From Lachnospiraceae bacterium UBA4260 (GTDB lineage Bacteria; Bacillota; Clostridia; Lachnospirales; Lachnospiraceae): a stretch of 8,935 nucleotides of DNA. The notes beneath the pieces are model-generated. The model saw only the letters and a program-made list of their open reading frames with translations, was not told the DNA's origin and did not search any database. Every line of letters begins with the position of its first letter. Positions within the stretch are counted from its first letter, which is position 1. The stretch lies in contig DGWK01000003.1 in assembly GCA_002395235.1 (NCBI GenBank), positions 11,218 to 20,152 of the forward strand, given 5' to 3'. Below are positions 1 to 8,935 of the stretch, piece by piece. Position numbers and translations under genes: made by a program.

Positions 1-278
1 ATCATGTTCTTGACATAGTCAGCGTGGCCGGGGCAGTCAACGTGTGCATAGTGTCTCTTAGCTGTCTCATACTCGATGTGAGCTGTGGAGATGGTGATTC
101 CTCTCTCTCTCTCTTCGGGAGCCTTGTCGATCTGATCGAAAGCAACAGCAGTTCCGCCCTGTCTTACAGCGAGAACGGATGTGATAGCAGCGGTAAGAGT
201 TGTCTTACCATGGTCAACGTGACCGATTGTACCGATGTTGCAGTGCGGTTTTGTTCTGTCAAAATGAGCCTTTGCCAT
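1..278 (-). CDS. tuf: Elongation factor Tu, N-terminal 92 residues (cut by window edge)
   Basis: EF-Tu is the cytoplasmic GTPase that delivers aminoacyl-tRNA to the ribosomal A site. The visible part is most of the first half of the G domain. It shows G1 GHVDHGKT at residues 19-26, the switch I motif RGITI at 59-63 and G3 DCPGH at 81-85, whose His85 is the GTPase-activating histidine of the family. The protein begins MAKAHFDRTKPHCNIGTIGH, so the ATG at 278 is well supported. An AAGGAGG ribosome binding site at 288-294 lies 9 bases upstream. The rest of the gene, roughly 300 residues by family size, lies beyond position 1. It follows fusA in the usual str order but after a 134-bp gap with its own likely promoter, which fits the higher EF-Tu demand. 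No defect is visible in the fragment. Confidence 0.98.
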   Translation of the reverse strand, partial: MAKAHFDRTKPHCNIGTIGHVDHGKTTLTAAITSVLAVRQGGTAVAFDQIDKAPEERERGITISTAHIEYETAKRHYAHVDCPGHADYVKNM

Positions 279-335
279 TTCTCAATTCCTCCTTAAATAA
301 TTTGAGATACAACTTTTTTGATTTTCATTATAGCT

Positions 336-379
336 GCAATGACTGTTCTCAATTTAAGGGTCGTATAAACAGTCACTGC
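336..379 (-). promoter_or_regulatory. 12-bp stem-loop in the tuf leader
   Basis: On the minus strand the arms GCAGTGACTGTT (379-368) and AACAGTCATTGC (347-336) pair over 12 positions with one G-U wobble and a 20-base loop. On the plus strand the wobble becomes an A-C mismatch, so the uninterrupted stem exists only in RNA read towards tuf. No U-run follows it, so it is not a canonical terminator. Its 5' arm starts 5 bases after the -10 hexamer of the likely tuf promoter. It could stabilise the 5' end of tuf mRNA, act as a processing site between fusA and tuf, or bind a regulator. Function is inferred, but the pairing is seen directly. Confidence 0.6.
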
Positions 380-383
380 TACG

Positions 384-412
384 ATTATAATCAAATTGTA
401 ATAAGAATGCAA
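384..412 (-). promoter_or_regulatory. Likely sigma-A promoter for tuf
   Basis: On the minus strand a perfect TATAAT (389-384) lies 17 bases after TTGCAT (412-407), which keeps the TTG of the -35 consensus but matches only 3 of 6 positions. The -35 begins directly after the fusA stop codon. Transcription would start near 377. An internal tuf promoter is known in other Firmicutes str operons, which supports the call. Readthrough from fusA is also possible, since no terminator is seen in the gap. Confidence 0.6.
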
Positions 413-2524
413 TCACTTTTCGTTGAGGATCTTCTCGGCCACATTCTTCGGCACGGGTTCGTACTTATCAAAGAACATGGAGTAATTGCCGCGTCCCTGT
501 GTCTTGGAACGGAGATCCGTCGCATATCCGAACATCTCGGACAGCGGAACGAATCCTGTTACCATCTTGCCGCCGCCGATATCTTCCATACCGCTGATTC
601 TGCCGCGGCGGGAGTTGATATCACCAATGACATCGCCCATGTATTCCTCGGGCATGGTAACTTCGACTCTCATGATGGGCTCAAGGAGTACAGGAGATGC
701 TTTCTTCATAGCTTCCTTGAAGCACATGGATCCTGCGATATGGAATGCCATCTCAGAGGAGTCGACCTCGTGATAAGATCCGTCATATACAGTGGCGTGA
801 ACGCCGACCACAGGGTATCCGCCCAGGTTACCGGCCTTCATAGCCTCTTCAATACCTTCGCCGACTGCCGGGATATATTCCTTAGGAATATTTCCGCCGA
901 CGACTTCGGAATCAAATTTGTAAAGTTCGTCGCCGTTGGCGTCCATGGGCTCGAAGCGGACTTTGCAGTGTCCGTACTGGCCGCGGCCGCCCGACTGCTT
1001 CGCGTACTTGTATTCCTGCTCGACGCTCTTGGTAAATGTCTCTTTGTACGCAACCTGAGGTGCGCCGACATTCGCCTCGACCTTGAACTCACGAAGAAGT
1101 CTGTCAACGATGATCTCCAGGTGGAGCTCACCCATACCGGCGATGATTGTCTGGCCTGTCTCCTTGTCGGTGTGCTGCTTGAAGGTAGGATCCTCCTCAG
1201 CCAGCTTGGCAAGTGCTTCGGCCATCTTGCCCTGACCAGCCTTGGTCTTGGGCTCGATCGCGAGCTCGATAACGGGCTCCGGGAACTCCATGGACTCCAG
1301 GATGACCGGACTGGTCTCCGCGCAGAGTGTGTCGCCCGTTGCTGTAAACTTGAGGCCTACCGCTGCGGCGATGTCGCCGGAGTATACCTTCTCAAGTTCT
1401 GTTCTCTTGTTCGCGTGCATCTGAAGGATACGTCCGAGACGCTCCTTCTTGTCCTTCGTAGCATTCAGGATGTAAGATCCGGAATTAGCGACACCGGAAT
1501 ATACACGGAAGAATGCAAGCTTTCCTACGAAGGGGTCGGTCATGATCTTGAACGCGAGAGCTGCGAAAGGCTCATCGTCGGAAGAATGTCTCTCGACTTC
1601 GTTTCCGTCAAGATCAGTACCTTTTATTGCAGGGATGTCAAGAGGTGAAGGCATGAATTCGACAACCGCGTCGATCATCTTCTGAATGCCCTTGTTCTTG
1701 TAAGCGGAGCCGCAGACTACAGGGACTGCTCTGCACTCGCAGGTTGCCTTGCGAAGTGCGGCCTTCATCTCGTCCACAGAAGGCTCCTCGCCTTCAAGAT
1801 ACATCATCATCAGGTCCTCATCGAGGTCGCAGATCTTCTCGACCATCTCTGAGCGATACAGTTCCGCATCCTCCTTGAACTGATCCGGGATCTCACCGAC
1901 GGTGATGTTGTCACCCTTGTCATCATTGTATGTATATGCTTCCATCTCGAACAGGTCGATGATACCGGTAAAAGTATCCTCGGCGCCCATAGGGATCTGG
2001 ATCATGATGGCGTTCTTGCCGAGCCTGTTGCGGATCTGTTCTACAGAGCCGTAATAATCAGCTCCGATGACGTCCATCTTATTGATGAAAGCCATACGAG
2101 GCACATTGTATGTATCAGCCTGACGCCATACATTCTCCGCCTGGGGTTCTACGCCGCCTCTCGCGCTGAATACGCCTACGGCGCCGTCCAGTACGCGAAG
2201 AGAACGCTCTACTTCGACAGTAAAGTCAACGTGTCCGGGAGTATCAATAATATTGATGCGGTGCTCGAGAGCGCCTTCCTTGGGCACATTATGATCATGC
2301 AGAGTCCAGTGGCATGTAGTAGCCGCTGATGTGATCGTGATACCGCGCTCCTGCTCCTGGGCCATCCAGTCCATTGTTGCAGTACCGTCATGCGTATCAC
2401 CGATCTTATAGTTTACACCGGTATAATACAGAATACGTTCCGTGAGTGTAGTCTTACCGGCATCAATGTGCGCCATAATACCGATATTCCTGGTTCTCTC
2501 CAGGGGATATTCTCTAGTTGACAC
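413..2524 (-). CDS. fusA: Elongation factor G (translocase)
   Basis: EF-G is the ribosomal translocase GTPase, which also acts with RRF in ribosome recycling. The product is 703 residues, matching the family (about 700). The G domain carries G1 AHIDAGKT at 18-25, switch I RGITI at 60-64, G3 DTPGH at 94-98 with the catalytic His98, and G4 NKMD at 148-151. Domains II to V follow without interruption to the C-terminal ILNEK. The start is GTG at 2524: it gives MSTREYPLERTRNIGIMAH, aligned with the usual EF-G N-terminus, and no in-frame ATG lies nearby upstream. Its AGGAGG is 11 bases away, a longer spacing than for its neighbours. It lies 65 bp after rpsG with no promoter or terminator seen between them, so it is probably co-transcribed. 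All GTPase motifs are intact, so this is canonical EF-G rather than a tetracycline-protection paralogue. The context wording resembles Lachnospiraceae EF-G (recollection, not a search). Confidence 0.98.
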   Translation of the reverse strand: MSTREYPLERTRNIGIMAHIDAGKTTLTERILYYTGVNYKIGDTHDGTATMDWMAQEQERGITITSAATTCHWTLHDHNVPKEGALEHRINIIDTPGHVDFTVEVERSLRVLDGAVGVFSARGGVEPQAENVWRQADTYNVPRMAFINKMDVIGADYYGSVEQIRNRLGKNAIMIQIPMGAEDTFTGIIDLFEMEAYTYNDDKGDNITVGEIPDQFKEDAELYRSEMVEKICDLDEDLMMMYLEGEEPSVDEMKAALRKATCECRAVPVVCGSAYKNKGIQKMIDAVVEFMPSPLDIPAIKGTDLDGNEVERHSSDDEPFAALAFKIMTDPFVGKLAFFRVYSGVANSGSYILNATKDKKERLGRILQMHANKRTELEKVYSGDIAAAVGLKFTATGDTLCAETSPVILESMEFPEPVIELAIEPKTKAGQGKMAEALAKLAEEDPTFKQHTDKETGQTIIAGMGELHLEIIVDRLLREFKVEANVGAPQVAYKETFTKSVEQEYKYAKQSGGRGQYGHCKVRFEPMDANGDELYKFDSEVVGGNIPKEYIPAVGEGIEEAMKAGNLGGYPVVGVHATVYDGSYHEVDSSEMAFHIAGSMCFKEAMKKASPVLLEPIMRVEVTMPEEYMGDVIGDINSRRGRISGMEDIGGGKMVTGFVPLSEMFGYATDLRSKTQGRGNYSMFFDKYEPVPKNVAEKILNEK

Positions 2525-2535
2525 AGATTTCTCTT

Positions 2536-2541
2536 CCTCCT
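2536..2541 (-). promoter_or_regulatory. Ribosome binding site deciding the fusA GTG start
   Basis: AGGAGG on the minus strand lies 11 bases before GTG at 2524-2522. The spacing is at the long end of the useful range, but no other start codon in the fusA frame fits it better, and the GTG gives the conserved EF-G N-terminus. Confidence 0.75.
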
Positions 2542-2563
2542 AATGTGTGTAATAACTTCAGCA

Positions 2564-2587
2564 GCAGTCCCGATATTGTCAGGCTGC
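2564..2587 (-). promoter_or_regulatory. Bulged hairpin between rpsG and fusA
   Basis: Two bases after the rpsG stop codon the minus strand can form a stem: GCAG with CTGC (4 bp), a single bulged A, then CCTGA with TCGGG (5 bp, one U-G) around a CAATA loop. The U-G pair is a mismatch on the plus strand, so the stem favours minus-strand RNA. No U-tract follows. It may be an RNA-processing or 3'-protecting element between the two cistrons, or simply chance. It is short and untested. Confidence 0.35.
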
Positions 2588-2589
2588 GA

Positions 2590-3060
2590 TCAGAATCTGT
2601 AGTGAGAGAAAGCTCTGTTGGCATCTGCCATCTTGTGCATGTCTTCTTTTCTCTTAACAGAAGCGCCTGTGTTATTGAACGCATCAAGAATCTCTCCGGC
2701 CAGTTTATCTTCCATGGTCTTCTCGCCTCTCTTACGGGAGAACATGACCATCCAGCGAAGAGCGAGAGCCTGACGTCTCTCAGGTCTGACTTCGATCGGA
2801 ACCTGGTAGGTAGCACCACCGATTCGTCTAGCTTTAACTTCAAGGACAGGCATGATGTTGTTCATGGCTGTCTCAAATACTTCGAGTGCGGGCTTGCCAG
2901 CCTTCGCCTCGACCTTGCCGAATGCACCGTATACAATCTTCTGTGCTACGCCTTTCTTGCCGTCGAGCATGACAGCGTTGATCAGCTTTGTAACAACCTT
3001 ATTGTTGTATAAAGGATCGGCAAGTACTTCTCTTTTTTGTACATGTCCTTTACGCGGCAC
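2590..3060 (-). CDS. rpsG: 30S ribosomal protein S7
   Basis: S7 is a primary 16S rRNA binding protein that nucleates assembly of the 30S head and lines the mRNA exit/E-site region. With the start at GTG 3060 the product is 156 residues, the usual bacterial length, beginning PRKGHVQKREVLADPLYNNK after the initiator. The DPLYNNKVVTKLINAVMLDG segment (about residues 15-34) and the following GKKGVAQKIVYGAF match the S7 family signature region. The basic C-terminus GASVKRKEDMHKMADANRAF is also typical. A longer reading of the frame to 3153 adds 31 residues that align to nothing in S7 and would bypass the AAGGAGG at 3069-3075, so the GTG start is preferred. It sits between rpsL and fusA as in most bacteria. 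In E. coli S7 is the translational repressor of this operon. Whether that holds here is not shown. Confidence 0.97.
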   Translation of the reverse strand: MPRKGHVQKREVLADPLYNNKVVTKLINAVMLDGKKGVAQKIVYGAFGKVEAKAGKPALEVFETAMNNIMPVLEVKARRIGGATYQVPIEVRPERRQALALRWMVMFSRKRGEKTMEDKLAGEILDAFNNTGASVKRKEDMHKMADANRAFSHYRF

Positions 3061-3181
3061 GTTACTTCCCTCCTTATCAATGGATAATTCATCGGTACTC
3101 ACTATTAGATATGTGTTCGTGCTGTGATCTATCTGTAAATAGAATTCCAACACTTACAGGTATCAGTTTATAGTAAATATC
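3061..3181 (-). promoter_or_regulatory. rpsL-rpsG spacer, possible S7 control region
   Basis: This 121-bp gap is long for two adjacent ribosomal genes and has no convincing promoter or terminator. Two short, mutually exclusive stems are visible on the minus strand: CTGTAA (3159-3154) with TTACAG (3138-3133), and TCTAT (3143-3139) with ATAGA (3132-3128). A third weak stem, TTATC with GATAA around CATT, abuts the rpsG ribosome binding site. In E. coli the equivalent spacer holds the S7 autorepression site, so a similar role is possible. The stems are too short to be sure. Confidence 0.3.
3069..3075 (-). promoter_or_regulatory. Ribosome binding site deciding the rpsG GTG start
   Basis: AAGGAGG on the minus strand lies 8 bases before the GTG at 3060-3058. 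It fixes the S7 start at the family-standard position and argues against the 31-residue upstream extension. Confidence 0.9.
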
Positions 3182-3601
3182 TTACTTTCCAGCCTTAGGT
3201 CTCTTCGCGCCATACTTGGAGCGAGCCTGACGTCTGTTGGCAACACCTGCTGTATCCAGGGTACCGCGGATAATGTGATATCTGGTACCGGGCAGATCTT
3301 TAACTCTTCCGCCTCTGATCAGGACAACGCTGTGCTCCTGCAGATTGTGACCCTCGCCGGGAATGTAGGATGTAACCTCGATTCCATTGGAGAGACGCAC
3401 TCTTGCGATTTTACGCAGTGCGGAGTTAGGCTTCTTGGGGGTTGCAGTCTTAACCGCTGTGCAGACACCACGCTTCTGCGGGGAGCTGGCATCAATAGCC
3501 TTCTTCTTAAGGGAGTTCATTCCCTTCTGCAGTGCAGGAGCAGTAGATTTCTTGACGGAAGTCTGACGACCCTTTCTTACTAACTGGTTAAATGTTGGCA
3601 T
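3182..3601 (-). CDS. rpsL: 30S ribosomal protein S12
   Basis: S12 sits at the decoding centre of the 30S subunit and affects accuracy and streptomycin response. The product is 139 residues, longer than E. coli S12 (124) because of the roughly 13-residue insertion GMNSLKKKAIDASS near residues 27-40, which is shared with Firmicutes such as Bacillus. The PQKRGVC block begins at 41, TPKKPNSALRK spans 54-64 and GGRVKDLPG spans 97-105. Lys56 and Lys101 correspond to E. coli K42 and K87 (mature numbering), the classic streptomycin-resistance sites. Both are the wild-type lysine, so no resistance substitution is seen there. Asp102 is the position methylthiolated by RimO in E. coli. ATG at 3601 is preceded by a 10-base perfect Shine-Dalgarno. 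It is the first gene of the str segment and has its own strong promoter. Confidence 0.98.
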   Translation of the reverse strand: MPTFNQLVRKGRQTSVKKSTAPALQKGMNSLKKKAIDASSPQKRGVCTAVKTATPKKPNSALRKIARVRLSNGIEVTSYIPGEGHNLQEHSVVLIRGGRVKDLPGTRYHIIRGTLDTAGVANRRQARSKYGAKRPKAGK

Positions 3602-3607
3602 TCTATT

Positions 3608-3617
3608 TCACCTCCTT
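3608..3617 (-). promoter_or_regulatory. Unusually strong rpsL ribosome binding site
   Basis: The minus strand reads AAGGAGGTGA, fully complementary over 10 bases to the conserved 16S rRNA 3' end (TCACCTCCTT). It ends 6 bases before the rpsL ATG. The other ribosome binding sites in the window match over about 6-8 bases. Confidence 0.9.
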
Positions 3618-3620
3618 CTT

Positions 3621-3660
3621 ATAAAATAAACATGGTGCAGCTCCTAAGAGCCACACCATG
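3621..3660 (-). terminator. Hairpin plus U-rich tract between rpoC and rpsL
   Basis: On the minus strand CATGGTGTGGCTC (3660-3648) pairs with GAGCTGCACCATG (3643-3631) across a TTAG loop: 13 bp with two adjacent G-U/U-G wobbles. It is followed directly by TTTATTTTAT (3630-3621). On the plus strand the two wobbles become C-A mismatches, so the structure is built for RNA read towards rpsL. It has the form of an intrinsic terminator for rpoBC transcripts, though the tract is interrupted by A residues and is probably leaky. Because the str promoter lies just upstream, the same bases also form the 5' leader of rpsL mRNA. Confidence 0.65.
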
Positions 3661-3662
3661 AT

Positions 3663-3691
3663 ATTATATGAGTCTGATTTGCACTTGTCAA
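3663..3691 (-). promoter_or_regulatory. Perfect-consensus sigma-A promoter for the str operon
   Basis: The minus strand has TTGACA (3691-3686), a 17-base spacer and TATAAT (3668-3663), matching the vegetative consensus at all 12 positions with optimal spacing. The -35 lies 8 bases after the rpoC stop, and an A-rich stretch (GTGAAAAAGTAA) just upstream may act as an UP element. The predicted start is near 3656, inside the 5' arm of the adjacent hairpin, giving a leader of about 55 bases before rpsL. It should make rpsL-rpsG-fusA expression largely independent of rpoBC. Confidence 0.92.
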
Positions 3692-3699
3692 TTACTTTT

Positions 3700-7373
<3,674 letters not shown>

Positions 7374-7374
<1 letters not shown>

Positions 7375-8935
7375 TAGTAATCCTCCCCGGAATCTTCGCT
7401 TGTGTAGCCGTCGTTATCCAGATTAAGAGCTTCTAATTCAATATCGTCGCCGAAACCATCCAGATCATCGCTGTCCGAATTTCCGTCAGGCTCAGGCTCT
7501 ACATCTTCCAGCTCACCTGCCGCGTTAAATTCTTTGCTGCTGAATCCGCCGCGCTCAAGCTGCGCCTGATCGGGACTGCCGTAGTCCTTGAAGTTGTTCT
7601 TCATCTCGAAGCGGTACACAGAGGAATCGCCGTAATCGATGTCCTCTTTGATCTCAACGACTTCACCCTTCTCATCGAGAACCTGCACGTCAAGACCGAG
7701 TGCCTGGAGCTCTTTCAGAAGGACCTTGAAGGACTCCGGAATTCCGGACTCGGGAATATTCTCTCCCTTGATGATCGCTTCGTAGGTCTTGACACGGCCG
7801 ACTACGTCGTCCGACTTGATCGTCAGGATCTCCTGCAGTGTATAAGCCGCGCCGTATGCCTCCAGTGCCCAGACTTCCATTTCTCCGAAACGCTGGCCGC
7901 CGAACTGAGCCTTGCCGCCCAGAGGCTGCTGTGTTACCAGGGAGTAAGGGCCTGTAGAACGGGCGTGGATCTTATCGTCTACCAGGTGGTGGAGCTTGAG
8001 GTAATGCATGTGGCCGATCGTAACAGGGTTATCGAACAGCTCGCCCGTACGTCCGTCTCTGAGCCAGACCTTGCCGTCTCTGGAGATCGGAACACCCTTC
8101 CACAGTTCTCTGTGGGCGCGGTTGTCATACAGGTATTTCATTGTCTCGGGACGTACGGACTCTTTATATTTTGCCTCAAAGTCGTCCCAATCCATATTTA
8201 CATAGTCATTGGCGAGGTCAAGGGCGTCCATGATGTCGTCCTGGCTCGCGCCGTCGAAGTTGGGAGTCGCCACGTTGAATCCGAGCGCTTCCGCAGCAAG
8301 GGACAGGTGGATCTCCAGGATCTGCCCGATGTTCATACGGGAAGGAACGCCCAGGGGATTCAGCACGATGTCCAGCGGACGGCCGTTGGGAAGATAAGGC
8401 ATATCTTCGATGGGCAGAACTCTGGAGACAACGCCCTTGTTGCCGTGACGGCCTGCCATCTTATCGCCGACGGAGATCTTTCTCTTCTGTGCGATATAGA
8501 TGCGGACCGCTTTGTTGACGCCGGGGCTGAGCTCGTCACCGTTCTCGCGCTCAAACACCTTAGTGTCAACGATGATGCCGTACTCGCCGTGAGGAACCTT
8601 CAGGGAAGTGTCACGCACTTCTCTTGCCTTTTCGCCAAAGATGGCGCGCAGGAGCTTTTCCTCTGCGGTCAGTTCCGTCTCTCCCTTAGGAGTGACCTTG
8701 CCGACCAGGATATCGCCTGCACGGACTTCCGCGCCGATGCGGATGATTCCGTTCTCATCCAGATCCTTGAGTGCGTCCTCGCCTACGCCGGGCACATCTC
8801 TTGTGATCTCTTCCGCGCCGAGCTTTGTATCTCTGGCTTCGCAGTCATATTCCTCGATGTGGACAGATGTATATACGTCATCTCTGACAAGGCGCTCACT
8901 CAGAAGGACCGCGTCCTCGTAGTTGTAGCCTTCCC
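7374..8935 (-). CDS. rpoB: DNA-directed RNA polymerase subunit beta, C-terminal 519 residues (cut by window edge)
   Basis: The frame is open from the window edge (first full codon at 8933) to TAA at 7376-7374. The first residues EGYNYEDAVLLSERLVRDD match the E. coli beta segment NGYNFEDSILVSERVV. An apparent start at 8795 is an internal GTG valine, not the gene start. The fragment includes GDKMAGRHGNKG, whose lysines at visible residues 158 and 166 correspond to catalytic-region K1065 and K1073 of E. coli. GGKAQFGGQRFGEMEVWALE and the clamp-binding C-terminal region that packs against beta-prime follow. The rifampicin region lies upstream, outside the window. After GGFSSKEFNAAGE the protein ends in a 45-residue tail with 19 Asp/Glu and no Lys or Arg (7377-7511), which looks disordered. 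The gene overlaps rpoC by one base. Confidence 0.98.

Noticed and set aside
327..357. A second TATAAT (minus strand, 332-327) near tuf as a promoter.
   Set aside because: The best -35-like hexamers are TTGAGA at only 14 bases or TTAAAT at 19 bases, and it overlaps the end of the leader hairpin region. It is kept only as a weak alternative.
336..379. The fusA-tuf hairpin as an intrinsic terminator.
   Set aside because: There is no U-run after the stem on the minus strand and none on the plus strand either, and the loop is 20 bases.
200..1648. A 482-codon plus-strand open frame covering the fusA-tuf gap and part of fusA.
   Set aside because: It is in antisense register with fusA for most of its length, and passes through the tuf leader by chance. 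The product looks like a reverse-complement shadow.
3061..3153. Possible 31-residue N-terminal extension of S7.
   Set aside because: It aligns with nothing in S7 and is AT-rich spacer. The AAGGAGG at 3069-3075 sits correctly for the GTG at 3060.
3603..3659. An 18-codon frame (minus strand, ATG at 3659, stop 3 bases or fewer from rpsL) as a leader peptide.
   Set aside because: Its ATG lies upstream of the predicted transcript start and has no Shine-Dalgarno, so it could be read only from rpoC readthrough RNA.
8796..8935. rpoB starting at 8795.
   Set aside because: The frame continues open to the window edge and the upstream residues align with internal RpoB sequence. The codon at 8795 is an internal GTG valine.

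Overview
This window is a core housekeeping locus, not an accessory island. All real genes lie on the minus strand, so transcription runs from high to low coordinates in the order rpoB (3' part) - rpoC - rpsL - rpsG - fusA - tuf (5' part). It is the junction of the RNA polymerase beta/beta-prime operon with the str (streptomycin) operon. Both end genes are cut by the window edges. All complete genes have intact frames and family-typical lengths, and I see no mobile elements, tRNAs, rRNAs, CRISPR arrays or plus-strand genes.

The gene order, the Firmicutes-type insertion near the N-terminus of S12, the 1224-residue beta-prime without the large trigger-loop insertion of E. coli, and strong AAGGAGG ribosome binding sites point to a Gram-positive Clostridia-type bacterium. 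The EF-G wording around the G domain looks like Lachnospiraceae to me. That last step is from memory of the family and was not computed.

Layout from the right: rpoB (8935-7374) overlaps rpoC (7374-3700) by one base in a TAATG junction. The 98-bp gap between rpoC and rpsL (3602-3699) is the densest regulatory stretch. It holds a perfect TTGACA-17-TATAAT promoter, a 13-bp hairpin followed by a U-rich tract, and a 10-base perfect Shine-Dalgarno for rpsL. rpsL (3601-3182) is followed by a 121-bp spacer, then rpsG (3060-2590) and fusA (2524-413), both with GTG starts chosen from the ribosome binding site and family alignment. A small bulged hairpin sits just after the rpsG stop. The 134-bp gap between fusA and tuf (279-412) holds a second likely promoter and a 12-bp hairpin, then tuf (278-1). 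No gene-free stretch exceeds 300 bp.

Together the genes encode the catalytic core of RNA polymerase, two 30S proteins of the decoding site and head, and the two main elongation GTPases. The most notable non-coding observation is that both internal promoters have a long stem whose 5' arm begins 3-5 bases after the -10 hexamer. Each promoter-derived transcript should therefore start inside, and carry at its 5' end, a hairpin. G-U pairs make these stems continuous only in minus-strand RNA. I found no evidence of an undescribed multi-gene system here.
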